Shown: positions 8,084 through 17,609 of the stretch, piece by piece | Layout of the letters: every line of letters starts with the position of its first letter | Numbering within the stretch: position 1 is the stretch's first letter | Origin: CBDCMJ01 sp965218875 | Lineage (GTDB): Bacteria; Chloroflexota; Dehalococcoidia; Lucifugimonadales; UBA3495 | Assembly: GCA_965218875.1 (NCBI GenBank) | Contig: OZ244707.1 | Coordinates: 1,488,001-1,552,000 of the forward strand | DNA length: 64,000 nt | Direction of reading: 5' to 3' | The notes under the pieces: model-generated | What the model was told of the DNA's origin: nothing | The model's database searches: none | The model's input: only the letters and a program-made list of their open reading frames with translations | Translations under genes and position numbers: made by a program

Positions 8084-9049
8084 TCATGCCGTGACCAGCC
8101 GGGGACCGGCGGCGGTGCACCAGTGGAGGTACTTGGGGTCCCGGCCAAACACGATGTTGAAGTACATCTCCTGCAGCTTGGTGGAAATGGGTCCGGGCTG
8201 GCCGTTGGCTATGGGCCGGCTGTCCAACTCGACAACGGGCGTCAGATGGGCCGCGGTGCCGGTGAGAAATATCTCTTCGGCCAGGTAGAGTTCGCTGCGG
8301 TCGATGGTCCTCTCCAGCACCTCCAGCCCCAGGTCGCTCCGGCCCAGTTGCATCACCGTCTCGCGGGTAATCCCAGGCAGTGAGTTGTCCTCCAGCACCG
8401 GAGTCACCAGCTTGCCGCCGAAAACCATGAAGATGTTCTCTCCGGACCCTTCGCAAACATGGCCGTCCTGGTTGAGGATGATGGCTTCGTCGAACCCGGC
8501 CAGGGTCGCTTCGGTCTTGGCGAGAATACTGTTCACGTAGTTCCCGCTGCTCTTGATACGCGCCGGAATCATGGTGTCGTCCGTCCGACGCCAAGAAGAG
8601 GTGCAGCAACGGAGTACGTCGGAGCCCAGGTAGTTGCCGAAAGGTACGGTGATCAGGGTAAAGTCGCTGCTCAAGTCCTGCAGCTTGAGGTTGGCCACCA
8701 ACTCGGCGCTCTTGTAGGCCAGGGGCCGTATGTAGATGTCCTCTCTATGGCCGTTGCGCTCCACCAGGTCGACGGTGATCTCGCACAACTCGTCCACGGC
8801 GTAGGGAATGTCCAGCATCAGGATGCGGCAACCCCTCAGCAGCCGCTCGTAGTGCTCCCGCAGGCGGTAGATGAATACCTTGCCCTTCTCCTCGTTCCAG
8901 TTGCCGCGGATGCCTTCGAACACCCCGGTGCCGTAGTGCAAAGCGTGGGTCATTACGCTCACTCGGGCTTGGCTTAGGGGGACGACTTTACCCCGGAAGA
9001 AGGCGTGTAGCTCACTCTTAGCGTTGTCGGATTGACCCGAGTTTGCCAC
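8084..9049 (-). CDS. ilvE: Branched-chain amino acid aminotransferase
   Basis: A 321-residue class IV PLP aminotransferase that interconverts branched-chain amino acids and 2-oxo acids using 2-oxoglutarate/glutamate. The PLP lysine is K166 in RIKSSGNYVNS. The family signature EAIILNQDGHVCEGSGENIF follows, as do GTGVFEGIRG near the N-terminus and FLTGTAAHLTPV for phosphate binding. The start is GTG with GGGGGTG before it. The promoter upstream is clear and carries two operator-like direct repeats. No other ilv or leu genes are nearby, so it is probably a stand-alone unit or leads into plsY. D-amino acid or aminodeoxychorismate activity is possible in this fold but less likely. Confidence 0.92.
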   Translation of the reverse strand: MANSGQSDNAKSELHAFFRGKVVPLSQARVSVMTHALHYGTGVFEGIRGNWNEEKGKVFIYRLREHYERLLRGCRILMLDIPYAVDELCEITVDLVERNGHREDIYIRPLAYKSAELVANLKLQDLSSDFTLITVPFGNYLGSDVLRCCTSSWRRTDDTMIPARIKSSGNYVNSILAKTEATLAGFDEAIILNQDGHVCEGSGENIFMVFGGKLVTPVLEDNSLPGITRETVMQLGRSDLGLEVLERTIDRSELYLAEEIFLTGTAAHLTPVVELDSRPIANGQPGPISTKLQEMYFNIVFGRDPKYLHWCTAAGPRLVTA

Positions 9050-9081
9050 AATACACCCCCTTCCGTCAAAAACTGCGCTAA

Positions 9082-9127
9082 ATTATAATCGGACTTTCCC
9101 CGTTTACACAAGGGATTGACTTTCCCC
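9082..9127 (-). promoter_or_regulatory. Promoter of ilvE with two direct repeats
   Basis: On the minus strand a perfect TATAAT lies at 9087-9082. A weak -35 (TTGTGT) sits 18 bases upstream. The decamer GGGGAAAGTC occurs twice, at 9127-9118 and 9101-9092, 26 bases apart and bracketing the -35. This arrangement suggests a regulator binding two helical turns apart. The leader to the GTG start would be about 25 bases. Confidence 0.6.
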
Positions 9128-9132
9128 GCAGG

Positions 9133-9430
9133 ATCATTCGATTATTGTTGGGGCGGTAGCCAACGGCGTATCGTCAATAGGCCAGCCATTGCCATTCCGA
9201 GCGCAGTCGAGGAATCCAACTCCCTGCTTTGTAGACGGTCCATTGTCCGGCAGCCGTGGACGCGGTCAGGCGGTTGAGATTCCTCGTCGCTCCGCTCTGT
9301 CGGAATGACGTGTACGGGGGCCTTCAGAATGACGTGTACGGGGCCCTTCCAGAATGCGATGTACGGGGCCCTCCAGAATGGGATGTACGGGGGCCTTCCA
9401 GAATGACGTGTATGGTGCCCCCGAAATCGC
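9133..9430 (+). repeat. Intergenic palindrome/minisatellite repeat, copy B
   Basis: Full-length copy. It begins with CATTCGATTATTGTTGGGGC, shared with copy E. The left arm is CATTCCGAGCGCAGTCGAGG, followed by a spacer (GTCCATTGTCCGGCAGCC, also in E) and the right arm GATTCCTCGTCGCTCCGCTC. The array that follows uses a different unit from other copies, about 25 bases (CAGAATGACGTGTACGGGGC), in four degenerate copies. From 9431 to the next gene at 9748 nothing further was recognised. Confidence 0.85.
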
Positions 9431-9747
9431 CATGGCCCTGCAGGGGCGTGCGTTCGGCATGATGAGACAACCGAAAGACCCTGCTTTCCCCGGAACTGTC
9501 CGGACTTGGTGAGGAATGCGGAGCCGCTCCCTTGCTGTCACCCCGATAGTTACTTGGAAGACCCCTTGCCCTTTATGGCGCAGAGGGGCGCAACGATTCG
9601 TTGTTCCGGACCGGGCCCCCGTGCCATCCGGCCGGAGCAGTCCCCTGGTAAAGCCGTCCATTTTTCATGGCAGGCAACGACGCGTAAGATAGCCCCCACC
9701 ATTCCACCTACGGAGACGCAAGAGTTACCTCTCCACCGGACAGCCCC

Positions 9748-10398
9748 ATGCCCTCTGGGAGTATTCGGACCTTAGCGGCCGCAGCGGCAGCGGGCGCGTT
9801 GGTTGCGGCCTTGGTCTTGGGCGCGGTCGTCCTGTTCCTGCGCGACGACGGAAACGTTCCCATCGAGGTGAACCTGCCCACGCCGGAACCCGCGGAGGGG
9901 GCGGCGCCTTCAAATGCCGGAGACCCGGACGACGAGCTGAGGGTCTACGTCAGCGGCGAAGTGCACCGTCCGGGGGTGTACACCCTGCGACCCGGCGACA
10001 GGCTGGAGGATGCCCTGGCTGCGGCCGGCGGGCCTACCGCGAACGCGGCGCTCACGTCACTCAACCTGGCCGTGCGGGTCCAGGACGAGGGCCACTACCA
10101 CGTTCCCGACGTCGCGGCCCAGGGAGCCGTCGGACCGACGCCGGCCTCGGAGCAGGCCCAAAGCTCAGACTCCGGCGGCGGGGAGGGCTGCGGCGGGTTG
10201 ATAGACCTCAACACCGCCTCGGCCGATATGTTGGAGACACTGCCCCAAATAGGCCGGGTCCGGGCGGCCTCCATAGTGAGCTATCGAGAGCAAACGGGGC
10301 CCTTTCAGTCAGTGGACGAGGTAACGAAGGTTTTTGGCGTAGGTCCGGCTACCCACGAGGGCATCCGGGACCTGGTAGCGGTGTGCCCGCGACCGTAA
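9748..10398 (+). CDS. comEA: DNA uptake protein ComEA
   Basis: A 216-residue membrane-anchored DNA receptor for natural transformation. The N-terminal helix spans about residues 9-31. An SLBB domain (residues 70-125, RVYVSGEVHRPGVYTL) follows a Pro-rich linker. The C-terminal helix-hairpin-helix pair (DLNTASADMLETLPQIGRVR then VFGVGPATHEGIRDL) binds double-stranded DNA outside the membrane. Domain order and length match ComEA of Gram-positive type. The comEC channel gene begins about 130 bases downstream on the same strand, the usual operon order. The ribosome-binding site is weak. Confidence 0.93.
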   Translation: MPSGSIRTLAAAAAAGALVAALVLGAVVLFLRDDGNVPIEVNLPTPEPAEGAAPSNAGDPDDELRVYVSGEVHRPGVYTLRPGDRLEDALAAAGGPTANAALTSLNLAVRVQDEGHYHVPDVAAQGAVGPTPASEQAQSSDSGGGEGCGGLIDLNTASADMLETLPQIGRVRAASIVSYREQTGPFQSVDEVTKVFGVGPATHEGIRDLVAVCPRP

Positions 10399-10525
10399 CC
10401 CGCCCGCGCAATCCCCAGCCTGGCCAAGCGGCGCCGTGCCAAGACCGGTGTCGGGACGCACACCCCCGGGCCACGGGAGTCTTCTTGCGGCGGCGGAACG
10501 CCTGCCATGTCCGGCGGAGGCGGGG

Positions 10526-12958
10526 ATGAAGCTGGGACTGCTGGCGGCGGCCTGGCTGTTGGGGGTCCTGGCAGCCGTCCGGACCGACCCGGACGTTTAC
10601 GCCCTCGTCTTGCTGCTGGCGGCCGCTCTGGTGACGGGACTGGCGCTGCGCCGGTACCGGCGGCCCGCGTGGGCCGCCGTCCTGGCCGCGGTGCTGTTGC
10701 TGGCCGTGATCAGGACTGAGGCGGCCTGGAGCGGTCCCGTCCCCATAGCGGACGCCGATGGACAGCCGGTGAGGTTCGTGGGACGGGTCATAGAAGACCC
10801 TGAGACCTCCAACATGCGCGTCAAGCTGGTGATATCGGTGGAGGCCCTGGACCGCGGCAACGGCCTGGAACCTTTCCAGGCCAGGGTGCTGGCCTACGCG
10901 GAACCTCCACCGGAATTGGTGCGGCAGCGGGACCCCCCCTACTTCAGGTACGGCGACACGCTGCTGATCGAGGGTCGGGCCCGGTCGCCCCGCGCCTTCG
11001 CCGACTTCGACTATGCGTCTTACCTGGCTCACCAGGGCATAGCCCAGGTGGTCACCGCTCAGCAAGTATCCCTGGCGGTCTCCGCCCAAAACTCCGGAGG
11101 AGGCTGGAGGGGCTGGATCTTCGATCTGCGCCGGGGGTTGTCCAACAGCCTGGCACGGGCGCTTCCGGCACCCCAGTCCGAGATGGCCCAAGCGCTGCTG
11201 TTGGGCCAGCGGGGAGGACTGCCGGAGGGCTTAGTCGACGACTTCCGGCGTACCGGCACCGCCCACCTCCTGGCCATCTCCGGGTTGCACGTAGGCACGC
11301 TAATGGTAGTCGCCACGGCGGCGGCGGCAGGCATTCTGGGCCGCCGCCGCGGCATGTACTTGCTGATTCCCCTGGCCCTGGTCTGGCTCTACGCCCTGGT
11401 CAGCGGCCTCCCCATATCCGTGGTGCGGGCGGCGATTATGGGCTCCGTGTACCTGGCCGCCCTTGGCTTGGGCCGCCCCCGCGGCATCCTGCCCGCCCTG
11501 GCCCTGACCACCGCCGCAATGGTGGCCTCCAGTCCCCAGGTAATCCAGCAGGTGTCTTTCCAGCTAAGCTTCGCCGCTATGGCCGGCATTGCCCTGGCCA
11601 TGCCCATCCAGGAGCGGGTTCTCGCCGCCGCCGGGAATTGGCGGCCCCCATGGGCGGGCGCGATTTTTGGCTGGACAGCAGCCGCCCTCACGGTGTCGCT
11701 GGCGGCCACCCTGGGAACTTGGCCCCTGGTGGCCCTTAACTTCGGTGAAATCCCCGTCCTGGGAATTCTCGCCACCTGGCTGGCCTTGCCGGCGCTGCCC
11801 TTCATACTGTTGGGAAGCGTGGCCACGGCGCTGGGCGGGCTAGCCCACCCGGCCGCCGGTCAGATCTTGGGCTGGCTGGCATGGGTCCCCCTGTCCTACT
11901 TGACGGAGGTGGTGTCTCATTTTCCCAAGTACACCGTGTCGGGGGCTTGGGTGGGACCTGGGCTGGTGTGGGTCTGGTACATCACCTTGGGAGCGCTGTT
12001 GCTCCTGGCCAGGGGTTCCAGCCACCTTGTAGCCCCGCAATCGTGGTTGAGCCGCTGGCTTGGCGGCCGGCCTCCCCCGGGCGCCGCGGTGCCCTCCGCC
12101 GGCGGTCCGACCTTCACCGTGCTCAGCGTCGGCGCCTCGGTTATCGTCTGGCTTGGTGTCTTCAACGGACCCGACGGCAAGCTGCACGTCTACTTCTTCG
12201 ACGTGGGGCAAGGGGACAGCGCGTTGATCGTCACGCCAACCGGAAAGCAGGTGCTGGTGGACGGCGGGCCCGAGGCGGAAAGCGCCACCTCAGCCCTCTC
12301 CGGACCTATGGCCGCCGGAGACCGGAGCCTGGACGTGTTGGTGTTGACCCACCTGGACCAAGACCACAGCCGGGGCTTGCTGAACGTCCTGGACCGCTAC
12401 CAGGTGGGGGCCGTTCTTGCGGGCCTGGAAAACCCGGAGAGCGGCCTCTACCCGGAGTGGCGGCGCAGCCTGGAGCGGGCTGGTTTGACCCCGGTGCTCC
12501 TCCGGGCCGGTTACCGCATAACCCTGGAACCCGGTGTCGATTTGGAGGTGCTCAATCCTCCCCTGCGGCCCGTGGGAGGATCGGTGGCGGACCAGAACAA
12601 CAACAGCGTGGTGCTCCGGCTCAGCCACGGACGCCTGAGCTTCATGCTGGCCGCCGACGTGGAAGCGAAGGCCGAGAACCATCTGCTCGGGAGTTCCCAA
12701 GCGCTGCGGAGCACCGTCTTGAAGGTGGCCCACCATGGCAGCAGGACTTCCACCACCGAGCCCTTCCTGAGGCAGGTCGACCCCTCCGTCGCTGTCGTCT
12801 CGGTGGGGAGGGACAACCGCTACGGCCACCCCGACCCCCAGGTGGTGGAGCGTCTGGGTCAATCACCGCTGCTTCAGTCGGTTTACAGGACCGACCGGGA
12901 TGGCGACGTGGAGTTCATAAGCGACGGGTCTAGGCTGTGGGTAAAGACGGGAAAGTAA
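10526..12958 (+). CDS. comEC: DNA internalisation channel ComEC/Rec2
   Basis: An 810-residue polytopic membrane protein that carries single-stranded DNA across the membrane. It has short N-terminal helices, an OB-like region (about 80-200), the Competence domain with many helices (about 220-520, containing TGTAHLLAISGLHVG), and a C-terminal metallo-beta-lactamase domain. That domain has DVGQGDSALIV, the metal motif THLDQDH and AHHGSRTS, so the putative nuclease site is complete. The ATG at 10526 was chosen because GGAGG lies 5 bases before it and a hydrophobic helix starts there; a longer frame from 10436 adds only a low-complexity leader. It is downstream of comEA. Confidence 0.93.
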   Translation: MKLGLLAAAWLLGVLAAVRTDPDVYALVLLLAAALVTGLALRRYRRPAWAAVLAAVLLLAVIRTEAAWSGPVPIADADGQPVRFVGRVIEDPETSNMRVKLVISVEALDRGNGLEPFQARVLAYAEPPPELVRQRDPPYFRYGDTLLIEGRARSPRAFADFDYASYLAHQGIAQVVTAQQVSLAVSAQNSGGGWRGWIFDLRRGLSNSLARALPAPQSEMAQALLLGQRGGLPEGLVDDFRRTGTAHLLAISGLHVGTLMVVATAAAAGILGRRRGMYLLIPLALVWLYALVSGLPISVVRAAIMGSVYLAALGLGRPRGILPALALTTAAMVASSPQVIQQVSFQLSFAAMAGIALAMPIQERVLAAAGNWRPPWAGAIFGWTAAALTVSLAATLGTWPLVALNFGEIPVLGILATWLALPALPFILLGSVATALGGLAHPAAGQILGWLAWVPLSYLTEVVSHFPKYTVSGAWVGPGLVWVWYITLGALLLLARGSSHLVAPQSWLSRWLGGRPPPGAAVPSAGGPTFTVLSVGASVIVWLGVFNGPDGKLHVYFFDVGQGDSALIVTPTGKQVLVDGGPEAESATSALSGPMAAGDRSLDVLVLTHLDQDHSRGLLNVLDRYQVGAVLAGLENPESGLYPEWRRSLERAGLTPVLLRAGYRITLEPGVDLEVLNPPLRPVGGSVADQNNNSVVLRLSHGRLSFMLAADVEAKAENHLLGSSQALRSTVLKVAHHGSRTSTTEPFLRQVDPSVAVVSVGRDNRYGHPDPQVVERLGQSPLLQSVYRTDRDGDVEFISDGSRLWVKTGK

Positions 12959-13108
12959 CCCCCGGTGGAGACCGTCCCCGGAGGTCTACGGTGGTCGCGT
13001 TGTCGTGTATACTGGGCAATCGGCGGCGGAGCGGCGGGCGGCTCTCCCGCGGCCGGCCATCCGACCAGCCACGCCACGCAGTAGGGATATCCGGAAGGGA
13101 GACCGCTT

Positions 13109-13831
13109 TTGCAACGAGCCGACGGCCGGGAATGGGACCGGATCAGGCCCACCACCATTATTCCCAACTACCAGAGGTCCGCCGAGGGGTCGGCACTGAT
13201 CCAAATGGGCGGGACCAAGGTCTTGTGCGCCGCGTCCCTGGAGGAGCGGGTGCCGCCCTTCTTGCGAGGTCAGGGCCGGGGCTGGGTTACCGCCGAGTAC
13301 GACATGCTGCCCCGGGCCACTAGCACCCGCAGCACCCGGGACAGGGACGCGGGCCGCGTCAGCGGGCGCTCTCAGGAAATCCAACGGCTCATCGGGAGGT
13401 CCCTGCGGGCCGTGACCGACCTCGACGTCCTGGGCGAGCGCACGGTGCACGTCGATTGCGACGTGCTGGATGCCGACGGGGGCACCCGGACCGCCGCGAT
13501 TACCGGGGCCTACGTGGCCCTCTACCAGGCGATGGACATGCTGGTGCGGCGAAGGGTGTTGCCCAGGTCGCCGCTGCGCTGCGCCGTCGCCGCCGTGAGC
13601 GTGGGAATCTTGCCGGGGGGGTTGTTGCTGGACCTGTGCTATCAGGAAGACTTCCAGGCCGGGGCCGACTTCAACGTCGTGTTCACCGATCGGGGAGAGG
13701 TGGTCGAGCTACAGGGGGCAACTGAGGGGGCCCCTTTTCCCCGGCAGCGGGTGGACCAGATTATGTCCCTCGCTGCGAAGGGTGTGGAGCCGCTGTTTCA
13801 AGCGCAACGCCAGGCCATCCGCAAGCTGTAG
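13109..13831 (+). CDS. rph: Ribonuclease PH
   Basis: A 240-residue phosphorolytic 3'-5' exoribonuclease that trims tRNA 3' ends. Recognisable blocks are the N-terminal GREWDRIRPTTI, then GWVTAEYDMLPRAT, RTGRR-like SGRSQEIQRLIGRSLRA, DCDVLDADGGTRTAAITGAY and the C-terminal ELQGATEGAPF. Length is normal. It starts at TTG with GGAAGGGA nine bases upstream. It stands 150 bases behind comEC and converges on the M16 peptidase gene. Confidence 0.94.
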   Translation: MQRADGREWDRIRPTTIIPNYQRSAEGSALIQMGGTKVLCAASLEERVPPFLRGQGRGWVTAEYDMLPRATSTRSTRDRDAGRVSGRSQEIQRLIGRSLRAVTDLDVLGERTVHVDCDVLDADGGTRTAAITGAYVALYQAMDMLVRRRVLPRSPLRCAVAAVSVGILPGGLLLDLCYQEDFQAGADFNVVFTDRGEVVELQGATEGAPFPRQRVDQIMSLAAKGVEPLFQAQRQAIRKL

Positions 13832-13882
13832 CGCCGCCTCTGGCCCGCCGCTAGCACCCGGGGAGCCGCGGGTGCCGGCACT

Positions 13883-13900
13883 GACCCCCAAGCGGGGGTC
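13883..13900. terminator. Hairpin between convergent rph and peptidase genes
   Basis: A perfect 7-bp stem, GACCCCC (13883-13889) and GGGGGTC (13894-13900), with an AAGC loop. It lies between the rph stop and the stop of the opposing M16 gene at 13904. There is no T-tract on either side, so intrinsic termination is uncertain. Confidence 0.4.
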
Positions 13901-13903
13901 GGG

Positions 13904-16582
13904 CTACCCCAGAGGTGCGCCGTTTTCGTCCAGAAGGACCAGGGGAAGGTCCAGTTCCCTCAGACCGGGCTCGGCTTTCTGCCGGTCTCCCACTACCAAG
14001 ACGGATAGTCCGCCCGGCCGTACGTGTTCCGCCCCGGCGCGGTGCACGTCCTCCAGGGCCACGGCCTCGACGTTGGGCCTTACTGTAGTGAAGTAGTTGT
14101 TGGGCAGGTCGAACAGCGTCATCTGAAGCAGGTGACTGATGACCTGGCTCGGACGCTCGAAGCTGGCCGGGTACCCCTGAAGTATTCCAGCCTTGGCCGC
14201 GTCCAACTCGTCCTTGGTGACCGGCCGGGCCGAGTGGATGTCTTGGAACTCCCGCAGGGTCTCCGCCAACGATTCCTTGGTCACGGCCGTCTGCACGCTT
14301 CCCCCCGCGTGCAACAGGGAGGGGGCCTGCTGCCACTGGACGCCGGAGTTGTACCCGTAGCTGTAGCCCTTGTCCTGGCGCAGGTTTTGGTTCAGACGGG
14401 CCGAAAACTGGCCCCCGAAGGAGTAATTCAGCAGGAGCAAGGCCAGGTAGTCGGGGTGGCGGCGCGGAATGGTGGTCTGCACGGTGCGTATCACCGATTG
14501 AGCGGCGCCGGGCTTGTCCACCAGGTAAATGACCGAGTCCCGGGGCTGCGCCTCGGGCAGGCTGTTTCGAGACGACGCCTGGTCCGCGCTCGCTTCCATG
14601 TCCGGTTGCGCCGTCCAGTGGCCCAGGATTTCTTGGGCCTGCGTTTTCACCTCGTCGAAAGTAACCCCGCCCGCCACCATTAGGGTAGCGCCGGCGGGCC
14701 CGTAGGCCCGGCCGAATTGACGCAGCACGTCTTCCCTGGTCAGGGAACTCACCGACGTCTCGGTGCCGTGAATGGCGTGGCCGTAGCCCGTATCCGGACC
14801 GAACACCAGGCCGTTCATAAGGCGCTCGGCCACCACCCCCGGGTCGTCTTTCCCCCGCTGCAGGTCGGCCAGGGTTTCCCGCCGTACCCGCTCTATCTCA
14901 TGGTCCGGGAAGGTAGGGCGCATAACTACGTCGGCGGTCAACTCCAGGGCGTGGACCCAGTGCCTCGACAGAGTCTCGGTAGCCAGCAGCGTGTACTCCC
15001 GCCGCACCTCAGCGGTCAGGTGGGCGCCGATGAACTCGAAGGCCGCGGCCATCTCCTGGCTGGAGCGGCTGGTTGTGCCCTCGCTGAGCATTTGGGCGGT
15101 GAAGCTGGCCAAGCCGGGCAGGGCCTCCGGGTCGTCGCTGGCGCCTCCCTTCAGCATCAGCCCGAAGCAGACTATCGGCATACCCGGTTGTTCCACCACC
15201 GTTATTTCCAGGCCGTTGTCCAGGCGGTGGCGCAGTGGCTCCGGTGGAGTGAAGGCAGGCTCCGGATCAGGGCCGGGCATAACCGTCCGGTCTACGGGAA
15301 TGCCAGGCACGGGTTTCAGGGACGCTTCGGGCAGCACCCGCAGGCGCACCTGGCGGTGGTCCAGCACCGACTCATGGACCCTGAGGATGTCGTCGCGTTG
15401 GACCGCCAGGTAGCTCTGGAGGCCGGTATTGACGAGGTTGGGGTCTCTGGCCAGGACGTTGAAGTAATTGAGTTGGTCCGCCCTGCCGCCAAAGCCCCCT
15501 ATTCTGGTGAGCTGGCGGAAGTGAGAGGCTTCGATACGGTTTTTGGCCCGGTCAATCTCCTCGTCGGTGGGAGGGTCTTGCCTCAGCCGCTGTATCTCCA
15601 GGTCCAATGCGGCCTCCACCTCGGCCAACTCGTGACCGGGGGCTGCGGTGCATTGCACCGTGAACTGGCCCGCCGCCTCGCCCGGATGGTAGCGAATCAT
15701 GACGCTCTGGGCGATCTGCTTTTCATAGACCAAGGCGCGGTGCAGCCTCGAGCTGAGGCCGTCGGACAACACCGCCTGCAGCAGCTCCAGCGGCGCGTCG
15801 TCTTCGTCGAAACTGGGAGGAGTGGGCCACGAGACGTAAAGCCGGGGCAGGGACACCTTGTCCCGCATCTCCAACTCTACCCGGCCCGACAGAGGGGAGT
15901 CGAGTCGGCCCTTTCGGGAGAGGGCGGGCCCCGGGGGCAAATCTCCAAAGTAGCGGTCGACCAAGTCCAGGGCCTGCTTCTGCTGAAAGTCGCCCGCGAT
16001 GGCCAGGCTGGCGTTGGAGGGCGCGTAGTAGCGGCGGAAGAAGTCCTTCACGTCGTCCAGGTCCGCGGCGTCCAGGTCTTTCTCTGAGCCGATGGTCATC
16101 CAGTGATACGGGTGAGGCAGGGGGAACAGGGCCTCCTGGAGATACCAGTAGGCCATGCCATAGGGACGATTTTCGTAGGACTGCCTTCTCTCGTTCTTCA
16201 CCACGTCCCGCTGAACGTTGAACCGCTGCTCGTCCAGGGCGTCCAGCAAGAACCCCATGCGGTCCGCCTCCAGCCACAGGGCCAGGTCCAGATAGTTGGA
16301 GGGGACGTCCTCCCAGTAGTTGGTGTGGTCGGGAGTGGTGGAGCCGTTGAGGTTGGCGCCCACTTTCTGGAGAGGCTCGAAGTAGCTGCTGTTGTGGTGC
16401 TTCGAGCCTTCGAACATCACGTGCTCGAACAGGTGGGCGAAGCCGGTGCGGCCCACCTCCTCATCCTTGGATCCCACGTGGAACCAAACGTTGACCGCCA
16501 CCACGGGGATGGAGTGGTCCTGGTGCAGGATAACGTCGAGGCCGTTGGCGAGGGTCTTTTTTTCAAAGGAGACTGTCGTCAT
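13904..16582 (-). CDS. M16-family zinc metallopeptidase (two-domain)
   Basis: An 892-residue protein formed of two M16 halves. The first half holds the inverted zinc motif HLFEH (H50, E53, H54 in GFAHLFEHVMFEGS), so it is the catalytic half. The second half, from about residue 435 (FTPPEPLRHRLDNGLEITV), lacks HxxEH and is the inactive partner, as in pitrilysin-type or fused PqqF/zinc protease proteins. No signal peptide is visible. The ATG at 16582 was chosen because the opening (FEKKTLANGLDVIL) is that of the family and the frame further upstream overlaps the preceding gene. It follows the split-barrel gene by 14 bases and is probably co-transcribed with it. Confidence 0.92.
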   Translation of the reverse strand: MTTVSFEKKTLANGLDVILHQDHSIPVVAVNVWFHVGSKDEEVGRTGFAHLFEHVMFEGSKHHNSSYFEPLQKVGANLNGSTTPDHTNYWEDVPSNYLDLALWLEADRMGFLLDALDEQRFNVQRDVVKNERRQSYENRPYGMAYWYLQEALFPLPHPYHWMTIGSEKDLDAADLDDVKDFFRRYYAPSNASLAIAGDFQQKQALDLVDRYFGDLPPGPALSRKGRLDSPLSGRVELEMRDKVSLPRLYVSWPTPPSFDEDDAPLELLQAVLSDGLSSRLHRALVYEKQIAQSVMIRYHPGEAAGQFTVQCTAAPGHELAEVEAALDLEIQRLRQDPPTDEEIDRAKNRIEASHFRQLTRIGGFGGRADQLNYFNVLARDPNLVNTGLQSYLAVQRDDILRVHESVLDHRQVRLRVLPEASLKPVPGIPVDRTVMPGPDPEPAFTPPEPLRHRLDNGLEITVVEQPGMPIVCFGLMLKGGASDDPEALPGLASFTAQMLSEGTTSRSSQEMAAAFEFIGAHLTAEVRREYTLLATETLSRHWVHALELTADVVMRPTFPDHEIERVRRETLADLQRGKDDPGVVAERLMNGLVFGPDTGYGHAIHGTETSVSSLTREDVLRQFGRAYGPAGATLMVAGGVTFDEVKTQAQEILGHWTAQPDMEASADQASSRNSLPEAQPRDSVIYLVDKPGAAQSVIRTVQTTIPRRHPDYLALLLLNYSFGGQFSARLNQNLRQDKGYSYGYNSGVQWQQAPSLLHAGGSVQTAVTKESLAETLREFQDIHSARPVTKDELDAAKAGILQGYPASFERPSQVISHLLQMTLFDLPNNYFTTVRPNVEAVALEDVHRAGAEHVRPGGLSVLVVGDRQKAEPGLRELDLPLVLLDENGAPLG

Positions 16583-16596
16583 CAGCGGGAATACCC

Positions 16597-17178
16597 TTAA
16601 CTCCGTTCGGAAATAGGCCGCTGGCGTTGATTGGCGGAGATCTCCTCCACGTCCCAAATGTGGGAGAACTTGAAGGCCCGGGGGCAGTGGGGAAAGGCTT
16701 CCACCACCTCGATGATCATTCCCTGGATGTGCTTGGAGTTGTCGTCGTACTCGTACAGGGAAAGCTCGATGTTTTGGCGGTCCAACTCCTGCTTTTCGAC
16801 GATGGTCACGTTGCCATTGACCCGGACTGTGTCGTTCAGCCCGGGTATCATGAACACCAGGCCGATCTGAGGATTGGCCTCGACGTTCTGGTAGGACTGG
16901 AATAGCTTGTTGCCGGCCACGTCGGGGAAAAGCAGGCGCTCCTCGTCCAACACCCGCACGAACCCCGGTGTGCCGCCCTTGGGGGAGGCGTCGGCCTGGC
17001 CGGAGGCGTCGCTGGTGGCCATCACCGCAAAGGGGGAATGGCGGATGAACTCCTGGACGTAGTCGGTCATGAAGGGCTTGACCTTGGCCGCCGTGGTCTC
17101 CTTGGGCGCGCCGAATTGTTCCACTAACCGGCTGCCGCCGGCGTTTTGCTCAGCCGTTCTCTGGTCCATGATAGTCAT
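16597..17178 (-). CDS. Pyridoxamine 5'-phosphate oxidase-like FMN-binding protein
   Basis: A 193-residue split-barrel flavoprotein. The order of blocks (HSPFAVMATSDASGQADASPKGG, LLFPDVAGNKLFQSYQNVEANPQIGLVFMIPG, and a C-terminal CPRAFKFSHIWD) matches the MSMEG_1061-type subgroup of the PPOX superfamily, which binds FMN or F420 and often acts as a reductase. It is not the vitamin B6 enzyme PdxH. The ATG at 17178 follows GGAGGAACC. An operator-like block lies about 75-150 bases upstream, matching one in front of the GMC oxidoreductase. The M16 peptidase follows. Confidence 0.85.
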   Translation of the reverse strand: MTIMDQRTAEQNAGGSRLVEQFGAPKETTAAKVKPFMTDYVQEFIRHSPFAVMATSDASGQADASPKGGTPGFVRVLDEERLLFPDVAGNKLFQSYQNVEANPQIGLVFMIPGLNDTVRVNGNVTIVEKQELDRQNIELSLYEYDDNSKHIQGMIIEVVEAFPHCPRAFKFSHIWDVEEISANQRQRPISERS

Positions 17179-17252
17179 CGTGGTTCCTCCGAGGCCCGAT
17201 TGGCGCCATTCTAACCGTCACCGCGGGGAACGGCAAGCGCGGTCCTGGCCGC

Positions 17253-17331
17253 GGGTGCGCCTTAGATTTTTGCGGGGACTGGGCCCGGGCTGAATTCGTT
17301 TCTTCGTTGGAACGAATGGGGAACGAATCGG
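17253..17331 (-). promoter_or_regulatory. Three-site operator-like block, copy R1
   Basis: Upstream of the split-barrel gene. It contains a conserved core, GGGTGCGCCTTAGATTTT onward (17253-17277), and three copies of one heptamer: ATTCGTT at 17294 and its complement AACGAAT at 17311 and 17322. Distances of 17 and 11 bases are identical in copy R2, though the bases between differ. This is typical of protein-binding half-sites on one helix face. Confidence 0.6.
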
Positions 17332-17609
17332 TCATGGGGCTGAAACCCTCCGCTCCCCCTTTTGGGAGTGGTCGGCGGCCAGCGGCTAATGGCTGGTCAC
17401 TGGTCACGGACCATCGAGGGAGGCTTTCGGTCGTTGAGGTGTGGACACCATGGTTTCAGTTTGAGTATTGGCTTTCGGGCCGGTCAAGTAAGAGATGGCA
17501 TTGGGGAGGCCACATAAGGGCGATGAAAACGGGGGAGCGCCCAGGGGACCATGCCCGTCAACCGGGGGCTGCTGACAGCCACTTTAGATTCCTCGTCGCT
17601 GCGCTCTGT

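Noticed and set aside
11881..12933. 350-codon alternative frame within comEC
   Set aside because: High-GC shadow of the ComEC metallo-beta-lactamase domain, whose metal motifs are in the main frame.
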